Below are positions 20,810 to 33,210 of a stretch of 64,000 nt of DNA, piece after piece. The position numbers and the translations under genes are program-made. A model generated the notes under the pieces. It saw nothing but the letters and a program-made list of their open reading frames with translations, was not told where the DNA came from and did not search any database. This stretch comes from Physcomitrium patens (taxonomy: Eukaryota; Streptophyta; Bryopsida; Funariales; Funariaceae), in NCBI RefSeq assembly GCF_000002425.4, contig NC_037253.1, positions 9,525,310 to 9,589,309 of the forward strand, read 5' to 3'. Within the stretch, counting starts at the first letter, position 1; every line of letters starts with the position of its first letter.

Positions 20810-22162
20810 TCATTGTTTAAATATTTTTACTCGTTTCCCTGCAATTGGTATTTTTAATTTTGTACCATCTAACTCCCGTAATGAGTAAGTCGCACTATCA
20901 TGAACTGTTGTTACCACATATGGTCCAAACCAACATTTTGAGAATTTCCGCAAAGTATTATGTTGATTATCCAGACTATTGTCATAAACAAGTACCCAGT
21001 CACCTTCCTCGATTGCTTTTGGTCTCAATCGATGTTGCTTATCGAATTGCGCCTTGTTTTGTAACCTTACTCTTTTTAACCTTCCCAATGCTATCTGGAC
21101 ATCTTCCATTCTTTGCTCCAATTGTCGAATCCTAATAGCCAGAAGTTCTTCTCTTGTCAATCCATCTTCCCATAGTAGCATACTCCAAGTAAGTACCTTT
21201 TCTTCAATCGGCATAATTGGTTTTTGACCTGTCATAAGTTCTACTGGCATATATCTTGTCACCGAGCTATGTGTTGTTCGATCAGCCCATAATGCAAATG
21301 ACAAAAGCCGTGGCCACTCTTTAACTTTCCCATTACAAGCTTTAACCAATGCTTTCACAATCGGTGGGTGACCACGTTCGCTTTTTGCATTCCCTTCTGG
21401 ATTATAAACAGTAGTCAGTGATAGTTTAACTCCACATCTTTCAAAGAACTTACAAGCTTCTTGCGCATTTAATTCTCCACGATCTGCAGTGATTTTTCCC
21501 ACGCATCCGTAGTGGCAAATGACATCTTCAAGCAAAAACCTACAAATCCCCTCTGTAGATTTTGTCTTCAATGCTCTTCCTTCTACTAGATTTGATAAAT
21601 CTTCACGAGCTAAAATCAAATATCTCATCTGCCATAACCCAACCGGCATAATAACCAAATCAACAACCCATTTAAAATGAATAGCCAGAGGATACGTAGG
21701 ATGAAGACCATCTCGATGCCGGATATTAGAATACGATTGACAGATTTCACATGACTCTACAAATGAGAGCACATCTCGATACATATTTTTCCACCAATAT
21801 CGTTCCTTGAGTTTAGCAAAAGTAGCCCAGATTCCACTATGCCCTGCCCATAAACTATCATGAAACTCCTTTAATAATTTTAGTTTTTCTTCCCTTTTGC
21901 CTATCACTCCTTGTGGCATCTCAATTCCTTTCTTCGGTCTCTTCCATAAGAATCCATCTCGAAGTAAAAATCCATATGTTTTTTTTCTTATTTGTTTGAA
22001 TTTTTCTGTAGACCAATTTCCCTGCTTAGTCAAGGTATTCAAGTAATGACCAATATCCAATAATTCTCCTTCATAAGACTCTTCAAGAAATAGCTTGTCT
22101 TCTCTGTTGAGATTTGATATTGAATAGAATTTCGATCCGACATCATCAATGTCTTCAACCAT
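20810..22162 (-). pseudogene. pol: E1 integrase
   Basis: A 450-codon frame. N-terminal HHCC zinc domain (FHDSLWAGHSGIW, then CEICQ); catalytic core with D in FKWVVDLVIM, D in ITADRGELN and E in NAKSERGHPP, giving the D-D-E triad; the signature AREDLSNLVEGRAL; then ALWADRTTHSSVT and YMPVELMTGQ; and a C-terminal part with DWVLVYD, FGPYVV and DGTKLKIPI. Integrase inserts the cDNA. The domain looks intact, but the polyprotein upstream is broken. The core resembles fungal Ty3-type integrases (AREDLS) more than common plant lineages, to my recollection. Confidence 0.92.
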
Positions 22163-22186
22163 TTCGTCCTCCCTCTCGTATCTTGC

Positions 22187-22612
22187 TCAAGATAGCATGT
22201 CTGCTACTAAATTGTCTTTTCCAATAATATGCTTAAATTCTGGATTTAGTGACTTAATATAAGCAATCCATCTCAACATCGCAATATCTGGCGTCGAACA
22301 GTTAATAATCATTCCAAGTAATGGCAAGCAATTTGTTTCAATTACTACTACTGCCTCAATCAAATAGTCCTTTTCAGCTTTCATAGCCAAAACGACTCCC
22401 CAAAGTTCTCTTTTGACTTGTGAATATGCACGCTGACGAATACTTAAAACTTTAGCCCCAAATCGAACTGCAAATCTACTTCCATTTGAATCATCTTGAC
22501 CCACAGTCCATCCAAAGGCAATTGGACTAGTGTCTACAGTAAGAATCACTGGTCTATTGCACTTATAATCAACCTTCCTCAATATTGGAGGTGACATCAA
22601 TAATTTCTTCAA
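22187..22612 (-). pseudogene. pol: E1 RNase H
   Basis: Starts after a TGG-to-TGA change that ends the RT frame. Motifs: TVDTSPIAFGW (first Asp), SQVKRELWG (Glu), then ETNCLPLL where E0 has ETDCLPLL, so the third catalytic acid is Asn, and GKDNLVADMLS (last Asp). It ends at a TGA that is AGA in E0. Inactive. Confidence 0.9.
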
Positions 22613-22642
22613 TCTTTGTATTGCCTGAATATGCCTTTTTTC

Positions 22643-23980
22643 TCATTTAAATCGGTAATCCTTGCGTAACAGTTCATATAATGGATCCGCTATGTGAGCA
22701 AAATGAGGGATCCAGATTCGATAAAATACACATGCACCCAAAAACCTGCAAACCTCTGTTAAAGAATCACAATCCTCTTTCATCCTTCCAATTGCATCAA
22801 CTTTAGTCGGATCTGGTTTTCTTCCGTAAGATCCACATAAATGTCCAACAATTACAACCTCTCGTACTCCAAATACGGACTTCATATCCGATAATGTAAG
22901 ATGAACTTCTCCAAGCCGAGTTAAAATCTTTTCACAATCTTGTATATGATCAACAACATATTTGCGACACCCCTTCGTATCTAAAGTTTCATCCTTGTCT
23001 CCTTCTCTGCACCCTTTTATAGGAACATCATTCAGAAAAGGCATAGTCTTTTCCGGAATAAAATCTCTCAATACCTTATTCATCCCATTCATCATATGCG
23101 CAACTCAGTTGGTCGCGCCTTGAGGAAGAGTGCACATTCTAACCAATCCAAGCGGTGTCCTCATCGTTGTCATATCTCTACTTCCTTCGGCAAGTTGAAA
23201 TTGATCATAACCTGAATACAAATCACCCATTGAATAGATTGCCCTTCCAGCAAACGCCTCAGCAAATTCATCTACAATAGGTCCAATTCCTGCATTCCTG
23301 ATAGTTACAGCATTCACCGGCTGCATATCTTGAATAAACCGTAGTGACCCATTCTTCTTAGGTACCGTAAACCATCGACTAGAATACGGTGCAAATGAAG
23401 GTTCCAATATTTTCATCTTTATCTTTTCATTTAATAGTTCCACCAATTTAGGTAAATGTGCCCTCGGTACTGGAATCGGTCTTAGATTCCAAGGTACATG
23501 CGGTACAGTGAAGATAACCATAGGTGTTATAATATTTGGATCCACACACCCAATTTCATGAGATTCGAAGGCAAACGATCTACCTTGTTTAGCCAACATC
23601 TTTTTGAAGCAAGTAATTTCTTCTGGCAATAAAGAACCATCAGAACCAATCTTCAATTCTTCAAAAGTCTCTTCAGTAAACTGATGTCCAATACTCATTG
23701 GATCTCTGAAACTTGCTTCTTTTGATGCTTCTCCTATTTGTTCTTTAGAATCCTCTGGTAATGGTCTGGCAACAGGCTTTACCTTCTTATCTGCCATTTT
23801 ATATCTCGTCTCTACAGTGACTTCTAGTGCTTGAAAAGATTCAAGCATGGTATAAACCTCTCTTGAATGAATCTCAACAATCTTATCATTATCTCCTAAC
23901 CCAATAGATGTAATCAATTCCAATGAATCTTCCAGTCCATTTTCTTCATAAACACCTAAAATCCTCTCATCATCTTGCAA
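22643..23980 (-). pseudogene. pol: E1 reverse transcriptase
   Basis: Two frames (23105-23980 and 22643-23095) in register, split by a TCA-to-TGA change after QGATN. Motifs: PSFAPYSSRWFTVPKKNGS and RFIQDMQPVN (fingers), GDLYSGYDQFQL, TPLGLVRMCTLPQGATN (palm), then MPFLNDVPIKG at the active site, where Asn replaces the first Asp of F-x-D-D. EVVIVGHLCGSYGRKPDP and FLGACVFYRIWIPHFAHI match the thumb. The substitution should abolish polymerisation. Confidence 0.93.
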
Positions 23981-24267
23981 TGTACCTAACTTGCATAATT
24001 ATCCTTCAATATTATATAATCTTTTTCTTTCTTTTCTTTTAAAATCATCAACTTTTTTATACATAATATTTCCATTCTCCAATATACCAATAAAACTCGC
24101 ATCAAAGGCACCTTCATTTCGCGAGAGTACCTCCTCTTTTGTACCTCTATAATCTCGCTTTACAGTGGTACCTCCCCAAAATCCTTAAATCCTTCAACAA
24201 TCTTTGGCAATGGTTTCTCCCTCAACCTATCTCGATTCCGTTCATGGTTAGGAGGTATTGTTAGAAA

Positions 24268-26532
24268 TTATACAGCTTTCCTCCCATCTTCGCTCCATAC
24301 CCTTGCATAAGCAGAACCATCGTCAAGTTCTTTTGTTTCCATCCGTATTGCCGTGATATAAGGTTGTCCTAAAATCAACGGATAAGACGTTGTATCTTGA
24401 ACGAAGAAATGTTGCTCCGTCGCAACATCCCCAATCCGAATTTTGACATCTGGACAAGCTCCATATAATTCGCCCTGTGTGTTATTAGCTGCTCGTATTG
24501 TCCATCCATGTTCCATATCAATTGGCCATTTTTGCTTCTTATAAAGATCTTTAGACATGAGATTTATTTCAGAACCATGGTCGACCAAAGCAACTATTGG
24601 TTCTTCTATATCTCCTACCTTCACCAATACCTCAGTAGTTGCCCTTGCCCAATGCTTTTTAGTATAATGGCTCAAAGTTTCCATTTCCTTGTCACTAGAA
24701 TCTTTGAAACGTACTCGCTGATTATACCCATTCTTTTCATTTGTTGGTTGCTTGTAACCAATATCAACCTCTTCTTCATCTCTACATATTCTTGCATCAA
24801 TAGCATGACTCATTCCAGTTTCGCCCATTAATTGCCTCTTTCGTTTAATGCTGTCAATGATAACATCATGAAACTCCTTCTTTGTAATTCCCAAGACTTC
24901 TTTCAATGTGAATTCTACCTTAGCGTTTAATATACGTTCTTCCAACACCCCTTTCAAATTTGTTGCCGCTTCAATGTCAGAAAGTAGCTTATAAGCAATT
25001 GATTTGCCCTTATCTTTTGTCTCCGTTGTTTTTTCTCCCAATGATACTGAGGTATCCTTTACAGGCAATTCTTGTGAAGCTGCCTCTCGAGCCTTGTCTC
25101 CTCGAGTTTGCCTCTTAAAAGAATTTCCTTCTCTAGTATCATCAAAATTTCCTCATCTTTTTTCTTCCATCAAAGCTTCATGTTGGCTCTTAGCAATATA
25201 TGCATGAACTGAAAGAGACTCAACAGGATCCTCCCAACCTGTTCTACCTCGTATTGTAGCTGCAGTTCTCAATAACGCTTCCCGAGGTAATTTCCCTTCT
25301 TGCATTGTAGAAATGACAGAAGCCCAAAACTCACTAGTTTTCGTACTTCCACCAATTTCATCATCTACTCTAGCACCATAACTTGCACTTTCTCGTGCTA
25401 CTGTTTCATGCTCTTTTAAGTAATCTTGAACCAATGCTCTCATTCCTCCCTTGCCAAAATTGGTTTGAAGAAGATCCTCTCTATCTTTCAATGCTATCTT
25501 CCCATCTTTCCAGCAAATAATTCCCTGCCGTATCATATTATTAAATTTATTGCAATCTTTTCTAGTGTGTGAAGCAGCATCACACCAAATGCATCTTTGT
25601 ACATATCCTTGTTTTGAAACATTCTTCAAATTATTTATAGAAGTATTCTCTTCAAGTTTTGCCAATTTGATTTGAAGATCTCGCATTCCTCGTATAATTT
25701 CTTCCATACCCATATCTGCTTTCTTTGACAAGGATGTCGAAGGTTGAACTATAGGCATTGTTGGTGGTGTTGTACATAGTGGAGCTTTGGGTGCTTGTAT
25801 TGTTTTCGGAATATTGCTCCTATCCTTCCTCCTTTCTTTTTTTGTAAGCAATCCCACCGCATCTTCAACGTTTTTCCACTTCGTTGTCAATCCTTCATCT
25901 TCTTCTTTGTCTTCAAGAAGGGGTTCTAATTTTCCTTGCAATTCTCCATCAGCAGCTTGAAGAAATAGATCAACTTTGTTCGACTCTAATGTCAATTTTT
26001 CTACCTTCGATAATTGAGAGTACTGCCTCTCAAATTCCCTTAGTAGCTCTGTTGCTTGCAAATTCTTATTGGGCCGTTCAATCCATCCCAGAAACAGCTT
26101 CTTAGTAATGCGATCAGCATCTTCCAAAAAATATTCGTCTTTCAATGCATGTGAAAAATCCTCCCATGAATTCCCACAACGATCCATAATCGATGTAATG
26201 TGGTCCCTTATCTCCGGTATCGTGGCAAGTCCAAATAGTGCAACCATTTTCTTCTTAGAAACCCGATTTAATTCCATTTCACGAACATAACATCTTAAAT
26301 ACCTTGAAATATTCCTCCCATCAAATTGATCAATTTTATTGACCACTGCTTGCAATGCTTTGGTTGCCAAAGATTCCTTTCGATCATTGCTTTGCTGTTG
26401 CTGCATTGACAATGAGAAGGCTTGAAACAAACTAGCAATAGATGGATCCATGTGCATATCTTGTCCTTTAGAAGACTCCCCACCAGAAACTCCTCCCAAA
26501 AATCCTTCAAAATTTTTATTTTCGTTTTCCAT
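24268..26532 (-). pseudogene. gag: E1 Gag and protease
   Basis: I take the start as the ATG at 26532 (MENENKNFEGF); an upstream in-frame ATG at 26556 lies in the leader. The capsid region (SRYLRCYVREMELNRV, FSHALKDEYF, LLREFERQYSQLS) is followed by one intact CCHC knuckle (CIWCDAASHTRKDC). A CGA-to-TGA change near 25152 separates the C-terminal part (24268-25068). That part holds the protease (ALVDHGSEINLM, with His in the D-x-G triad, and LILGQPYI). It ends at TAA after RKAV, where E0 has CAA. RT then follows in the -1 frame. Confidence 0.92.
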
Positions 26533-26583
26533 AAAAATAAAGATAAAATCAACCAAAATCCAATACCTTCTACCTCAAGCTTT

Positions 26584-26604
26584 CACGTCGGGTTGACCAC
26601 TTTT
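26584..26604 (-). other. E1 primer-binding region, tRNA not assigned
   Basis: After the LTR and a short A-run with G, the element strand reads TGGTCAACCCGACGTGAA. E2 has the same at 33143-33160. It begins TGG as a primer site should, but it matches no plant tRNA 3' end that I know. Confidence 0.5.
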
Positions 26605-27992
26605 TGTCGTATTACGTGCTTTCCTGCTCCAGAACGCGCCGGGTGTCTGGCTGTAGAAGGTAGTATGGAGATTCGCCGATAGTCAAGCAGTCTATTAGTT
26701 TTGACTGCTGGAATATAAACGACTGCAACAATGTACCGTAAATCTATACAGATGCTCTTCGATTGCTTGTCGAAGTCCTTTTTGCCCCAGCCGGTAGGTC
26801 TTTAGACGTTACAGAGAACCCCGAACAATCCAAACTGTTAATCTTCAATACCGCTTTGTACTTACGATCTTGTATCCACTGACTGTCTTGTTAGATTAAT
26901 CCTATAAATTTCATTCACTCCGCATACTCAATCCTATAGACACCCTTTTAATCCTTCAATCACAGACATAACTCGATTTCACAGTACAGTCAAGAGTATT
27001 CAAACCCACTTTATTAAAAATCCCGATTCACCATTACAATACTGACTTCAGCAGCGATTGCCTCAGTCTTCCTTAAACTCTACGAAGAAGAAAAATCCAA
27101 ATTCTATGTCATTTCTTCCCCAACCCGAAGTATGAAGCTCTTCTCTCTAATCTCCTTGATCTTCAAAAACCTCCAATGAAAACCGAACTAGTAACCTTGC
27201 AAAAGCTTTCTGCCTGCTCTCCCGATTCTCCTTCAAACTTATTCTTCCCCTAACCTTATCCTCTTGAATTCCTTCAATCTTCCGTCTTGGATCCAAAATT
27301 GGCTCTCGCCGTCAGAGCTTAGATCCAAAATTGGCTCACGTCATGAAGGCCTTCTCCTCCTTTTTTACCTTTAAGAGATCCATTTACCGCAAACAACGTT
27401 CCCTGAAACGGCACAGAGAACAGGACAGCCTGAAACAAAATCGAAACCCCGTACTCGGGTCCACATTGAGTCGCCCGACCAATTCAAGTCCCATATTGGG
27501 AAAGATGCCCTTAGTAACCTGGATGTTTGCATAATTGGGTCAAATTGGTCCTTACGTCAGATTGGCTAAGACCCGTAGTAAGACCTGGATTTCCCGTAAT
27601 TAGATTGCATTGGGTTGACCGGCCAATTCAGGTCTCATATTGGATAAGAGTCCAGTAGTAACCTGGATGTTCCCGTAATTGGGTCTGCATTGGGTTGCCC
27701 AGCCAATTCAAGTCTCATATTAGGTAAGAGGACCCGGATTGGATTCTCGAAATTGGATCCAATTGGCTCTTCGAACCCGTCGTGTGAATTGGTCCTTCTC
27801 TTCCTACTGACTTCTGTTATTGGAATTGAATGGAGCATTTCAGTATGCCCCGACTGACTGTAACGGGGTGACTGAACCTGGCCACTCAGTATTTGTATAG
27901 GAGTTGTTGCTCCCAATATTCGAGGTAACTGAATATTAATAAAATTCCCCTTTCTTTTTATTTTCACTGTATACTCGTGTTACAACACGACA
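26605..27992 (-). repeat. E1 5' LTR
   Basis: A 1,388-bp LTR from TGTCGTATTACG to AACACGACA, followed by GCGT. It contains three diverged copies of a block of about 73 bp (…CCAATATGAGACCTGAATTGG…). Confidence 0.94.
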
Positions 27993-28909
27993 GCGTGGTT
28001 TGAAGAGCCAATTGGATCCAATTTCAAGACATCCAATCCAGGTCTTACTACGGGCCTCTTAGCCAATATGAGACCTGAATTGGTCGGGCAACTCAATGTG
28101 GTCCCGATTACGGGGTTTCGATTCTGTTTCAGGCTGTCCTGTTCTCTGTGCCGTTTCAGGGAACGTTGTTTTTGGTAAAAAGATTTCTTAAAGGTAAAAA
28201 TGGAGGAGAGAACTTTGACGGTGGGAGCCAATTTCGGATCCAAGATGGAAGATTGAAGAAATTCAGAGGCTAGGGTTTGAGAGAGGAGAGAATTAGGATT
28301 AAAAGGGAGGATAGGTTAAGAAATGAAGGGGAGAGAATAAGTTTTTTGGGGTTTTGAAGGATCGGAGAGCTAGCTTCATGCTTCGGGAGTGGGGAAAAAA
28401 GTCAGAGAATTGGGTTTTTTTTCTTCATAGGGTTTTGGGAAGACTGAAGCAATCATTGCTGAAGTGAGTGTTGTAATGGTGAATAGGGATTTTTAATGAA
28501 GTGGGTTTGATTACTCTTGACTGTTTTGTAAAATTGAGTTACGTCCGTGATGAAGAATTAAAAGGGTGTCTATAGGATTGAGTATGCGGAGTGAATGAAA
28601 TTTATTGGATTAATCTAACAAGACAGTCAGTGGACATAAGATCGTGAGTATAAAGCGGTATCGAAGATTAGCAGTTTGGGTTGTTCGGGGTTCTCTGTAA
28701 CAACTAGAGACCTATCGGTTGGGACAAAAAGGACTTCGACGAGCAGTCGAAGGACATCCGTATAGATTTATAGTATATTCTTGTAGTCATTTTTATTCCA
28801 ACAGTCAAAAACTGATAGACTGCTTGAATATTAGCAAATCTCCATACTATCTTCTACAACTAGACACCCGGTGCGTTCTCGAGCAAGAAAGCACGTAATA
28901 CGACAACAA

Positions 28910-29335
28910 AAAAATCAAGATCATTTTCTAATCCTACATGGAACAGGCCTAGTAGGTATATACCAATGGAGACAGCGAATATGCCTCATGGAAGTGCAAG
29001 AAGACCACTTTGTTGTTTCTGTTGTAGACAAATTGTTCATTATGCTAGTAAATGTCCCAATCCCAGAGCTAGTATTGATTATGCACTAGTGTGTGGGAAT
29101 TACAAGCAGTCAGGACATACTTATCAGTAATGTAATGCTCTATTCAATTTCAATAATCGAGATCAGTAGATCCAAAGCCAAGAAAAAATATTGAAGAGAT
29201 AAATCGAGGACCTCAAGATTCTCCAATAAATTGGGTGGAATGTGTCCAAGCCATTCTTACTAGGAGTCGACAAAAAGAGAAAAGATCAATTCAATATTTG
29301 AATGAGCTTGATGCAAAGGGCTAATTTGACCCAAT
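28910..29335 (+). pseudogene. Captured Gag fragment with twin zinc knuckles inside the E0 5' LTR
   Basis: In one frame the DNA reads RPLCCFCCRQIVHYASKC, then CGNYKQSGHTYQ and CNALFNFNN. These are two CCHC knuckles, the second with one Cys changed to Tyr. A shifted frame then gives INRGPQDSP and ECVQAILTRSRQK, like the linker between Gag and protease of a Ty3 element. It is not the Gag of the E family, whose single knuckle reads CIWC. The same segment lies at the same LTR position in the other copy. Confidence 0.75.
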
Positions 29336-30553
29336 TAAGGGGACATCCAATCCAGGTCTTGTTACGGGCTTCTTACCCAGTATGAGACCTGACTCGGTTG
29401 GACAACCCAATGAGGTCCCGATTACGGAGGCTTTGGTTCCATTTCAAGCTGTTCCATTTTCTATGCCGTTTCGAGGAAACGTCCTTTCTATAGAAAGATC
29501 TTCTTAGAGGCGGAAATTCCATAGAAGCGCGGTCTGTTGTTCCAATTCAGAGTCTAGGGCGAAAGAATAGGGAGGTTTTTGGAATCAGAGAGCTAGCGTC
29601 AGACTCCTTCAAAAGGTGTAAGACTTGGATTCATAGGATTTGGCAGGGCTTTTGCAATCGTTGTTGAAAGTTAGTGTTTGTGTTGGTGATTTGGATTCTT
29701 TTTGCAATAAAGTTAGGGTTAGCACTCTTGATTGTTTTGTGAAATTAGAAAAATATCTACAATTAAAATTTTAGAAGTGTCTAGATGGTTGAGTATGCTA
29801 AGTGCATGCTAAAACTTGTATTAATTTAAGGGTATAGGTAGAGGATATTTGATGGTTAGTATAAAGAGGTATCAAAAGTTGGTAGATTGGGGTTGTTTAG
29901 GATTTTTGCGATATCTTAAGATCTACTAGCTAGAATAAGGTGAATTTTGGCATAATAAGTCGAAGACTTAAAGATGGAGCTACACATAAACTTTGAATGA
30001 GAATTAATAGTTGGAGAAGAAGAAATTGTAATTTAAAATTCATCATCAACTTTCTAGGCAGTGGTCACAGGACGTCAGTGTGGATTTACGGCATTTTCTT
30101 GCAATCTATAAGTTGGGTTGGATTGAAACTTCTTGAGCATTTAGAAGACTTGCAAAGACACTAGTGGTAGAAGTTTTACAACAATTAGACAATTAGATAG
30201 AAAATTACAGCTTGCCAAAGCTTGCTGTCTAGGATTAGGATTTAAAAATTAAAAAATTAAAAATTAAAAATTAAAAAAAAGAAGAAAGAATAATATTAAT
30301 AAATAATATAAAATAAAATAAAATAATACTAACAAATAACAAAAGAATTTATTCTTATAATACCTTGAAGTTATAAAAAATAGTGTTTCTAAGCACTTTA
30401 TATTGGGATTAAGCTTTTACATTGAAATCCAAAATAGTTTGTATTTAGATAGTTGAAATCCACTAGACTACTTGAATATTTGCAAAATATTATTTAATCT
30501 TCCACAACCAGATGCCCGGTGCATTCTCAAGTAAGATAGCACTTAATACAATA
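28910..30553 (+). repeat. E0 5' LTR, second part
   Basis: Continues 17445-17656 after S1 and matches 45471-47109 throughout, including the captured Gag segment and an A/T-rich AAAATTAAAAATT stretch near 30240-30340. It ends TAATACAATA, a decayed TAATACGACA. Confidence 0.9.
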
Positions 30554-31764
30554 TAAGTGGTGAATACGACATGAAACGCTTGAGGTAGAAGGTATTAGAA
30601 ATCGTTTATTTTTATTTTTATTTTATGAGGAATGAGAATAAAAATTTTGAAGGAGCTTTGGAATGAGTTTCAAGTTGAGCTTCTGGTAGGATTCCTTCTA
30701 AAGGACAAGGTATGTACATGGATCCGTCCGTTGCTAGTATGTTTCAAGCCTTATCATTATGTATGCAGCAACAGCAAAGCAATGATCACAAAGAAGCTTT
30801 AGCAACCAAAGCATTACAAGTTGTGGTCAATAAAATTGATCAATTTGATGGAAGGGATATTCCAAATAATTTAGATGTTATATTTAGAAAATAGAATTTA
30901 ATCAGGTTTCTAAGAAGAAGATGATTGAATTATTTGGACTTGCCACTATACCAAAAATAAGAGAGCATATTACATCAATTATGGAGCATTATGGAAATTC
31001 ATGGGAGATTTTTTCACATGCATTAAAAGACGAATATTTTTTGGAGGATAGTGATCATGTTACTAAGAAAGTATTTTTAGAATAGATTTGTAAGCAACAG
31101 AGCTATTAAGAAAATTTGAGAGGTAGTATTCTCAATTATCAAAGGTAGAAAAATTGACATTAGAGCCAAAAAAGGTTGAATTATTTCTTCAAGCTGCTAA
31201 TGGAGAATTACAAGGGAAATTGGAGTTGCTTCTTGAAGACAAAGAAGAAGATGAAGGATTGACAACAAAGTGGAAAAATGTTGAAAATGCAGTGGATTTG
31301 CTTGCAAAAAGAGAAAGGAGGAAGGATAGGAGTAATATTCCAAAAGCAATACAAGCACCTAAAATTCCAATACATACAACATGACCAACAATACCTATTG
31401 TTCAACCTTCAACATCTTTATCAAAGAAAGGAGATATGGATATTGAAGAAATTATACGTAGAATGTGAGATCTTCAAATCAAATTGGCAAGACTTGAAGA
31501 AAATACTTCTACAAATAATTTGAAGAATGTTTCAAAACGAGGATATGTACAAAGATGTATCTGGTGTGATGACGCTTCACATACTAAGAAGGATTACAAT
31601 GAATTTAATAATATGGTACAGCAAGGAGTTATTTACTAGAAAGATGGAAAGATTGCATTAAAGGATACAGAGGATCTCCTTCAAATCAATTTTGGCAAAA
31701 GAGGTATGAGAGCATTGATTTAAGATTATTTAATAGAATATGGAATAGCAATACAAGAGAGCAT
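30554..31764 (+). pseudogene. gag: E0 gag, 5' part
   Basis: Leader with AAGTGGTGAATACGACATG (the counterpart of the E2 primer site), then gag. Readable pieces are the MDPSVASMFQALSLCMQQQQ region (30720), DQFDGRDIPNN, and the LFLQAANGELQGKLELLLEDK stretch (31154-31384). The knuckle reads CIWCDDASHTKKDY, so its last Cys is lost. Broken by several stops and by E2 at 31765. Confidence 0.88.
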
Positions 31765-33138
31765 TGTCGTGTTGTAACACGAGTATACAGTGAAAATAAA
31801 AAAAAAGGGGAATTTTATTAATGATCAATTACCTCGAATATTAGAAGCAACGACCAATTCCAGTGCAAATACTGAGTGGCCAGGTTCGGTCACCCCGTTA
31901 CAGTCAGCCGGGGCATACTGAAATGCTCCGTTCGATTCCAATAACGGGAGTCAGCAGTAAGAAAAAGGACCAATTCATGCGACAGGTGAGCTTGGTTCGA
32001 AGATCCAATTGGATCTAATTTCGAGAATCCAATCCGGGTCCTCTTACCCAATATGAGACCTGAATTGGTCGGGCGACCCAATGCAGTCTCATTTCGAGAA
32101 TCCAATCCGAGTCCTCTTACCCAATATGAGACCTGTATTGGTCGCGCAACCCAATGCAGTCTGATTACGGGAAAATCTGGGTCTTACTACTAGACTCTTA
32201 TCTAATATGAAACCTGAATTGGTCGGGCGACTCAATGTGGTCCCGATTACGGGGTTCGATTCTGTTTCAGGCTGTCCTATTCTTTGTTTCAGGGAACGTT
32301 GTTTTCGGTAAATGGATCTCTTAAAGGTAAAAATGGAGGAGAAAGCTTTGATGGCGAGAGCCAATTTCGGATCTAAGCTCTGACGGCGGGAGCCAATTTC
32401 GGATCCAAGACGGAAGATTAAAGAAATTCAGAGGATAAGGTTAGGGGGGGAATAAGTTTTTAGGAAGGTTTTTTTTTTCAGATCAAAGAGGAGGGGGGGT
32501 TTTTTTTTTTTTTTATCAGGGAAGAGCTAGCTTCAAGCTCTTGGGAAGGTTACGAGTTTTTTTTTATGGGAGGTTTTTGAAGATCAAGGGGATTGGAGAA
32601 GAGCTTCATGCTTCGGATCGGGGAAGAAAAGACGGAGAATTGGATTTTGCTTCTTCATAGAGTTTTGGGAAGACTGAGGCAATCGTTGCTGAAGTCAGTG
32701 TTGTAATGGTGAATCGGGATTTTTTCTAATGAAGTGGGTTTGATTACTCTTGACTGTTTTATGAAATCGAGTTACGTCTGTGATTGAAGGATTAAAAAGG
32801 TGTCTATAGGATTGAGTATGGGGAATGAATGAAATTTATTGGATTAATCTAACAAGACAGTCAGTGGATACAAGATCGTAAGTACAAAGCGGTATTGAAG
32901 ATTAACAGTTTGGATTGTTCGGGGTTCTCTGTAACGTCTAAAGACCTACTGGCTGGGGCAAAAAGGACTTCGACAAGCAATCGAAGAGCATCTGTATAGA
33001 TTTACGGTACATTGTTGCAGTCGTTTATATTCCAGCAGTCAAAACTAATAGACTGCTTGACTATCGGCGAATCTCCATACTACCTTCTACAGCCAGACAC
33101 CCGACGCGTTCTGGAGCAGGAAAGCACGTAATACGACA
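31765..33138 (+). repeat. E2 5' LTR
   Basis: A 1,374-bp LTR, about 95% like its partner by sampling. An internal tandem block of about 73 bp (ATTTCGAGAATCC…CAATGCAGTCT) is repeated at about 32019, 32092 and, diverged, 32165. Poly-G/poly-T runs lie near 32450-32520. Confidence 0.95.
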
Positions 33139-33210
33139 AAAAGTGGTCAACCCGACGTGAAAGCTTGAGGTAGAAGGTATTGGATTTTGGTTGATTTTAT
33201 CTTTATTTTT

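Larger units (their letters stand above)
17885..27992 (-). mobile_element. E1: full-length Ty3-type element, F-x-D-D family
   Basis: Minus-strand element between GCGT duplications (17881-17884 and 27993-27996). 3' LTR 17885-17922 plus 19264-20621, interrupted by S2; 5' LTR 26605-27992 (1,388 bp). Internal region in reading order: gag, protease, RT, RNase H, integrase; no chromodomain. Six nonsense codons break long, otherwise clean frames, and the RT and RNase H catalytic sites each carry an Asp-to-Asn change. It is young by LTR similarity, yet several of its lesions are shared with E2. Confidence 0.94.
17657..28905 (+). mobile_element. S1: solo LTR of the E family, split by E1
   Basis: S1 itself is 17657-17884 plus 27993-28905. 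It starts TGTCGTGTTGTAACACG and ends GTAATACGACA. Flanks are ACGA (17653-17656) and ACAA (28906-28909). The E0 3' LTR at 45461-45480 still has the empty site (GAACGAAAAAACC), which proves insertion. The target for E1 is GCGT. Confidence 0.92.

Noticed and set aside
24508-24831. Opposite-strand 107-codon frame, repeated at 34912-35235
   Set aside because: It is the antisense shadow of the protease region in both E1 and E2; conserved only because the sense strand is.
26605-28905. Large inverted repeat that might form a hairpin RNA
   Set aside because: It is explained by E1 inserting in opposite orientation into S1. Both borders carry the GCGT duplication. A hairpin transcript is possible but nothing indicates selection for it.
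33139-33170. Self-priming in the E family by analogy with Ch1
   Set aside because: No segment of the E2 LTR complementary to TGGTCAACCCGACG was found by eye near the TATA region.
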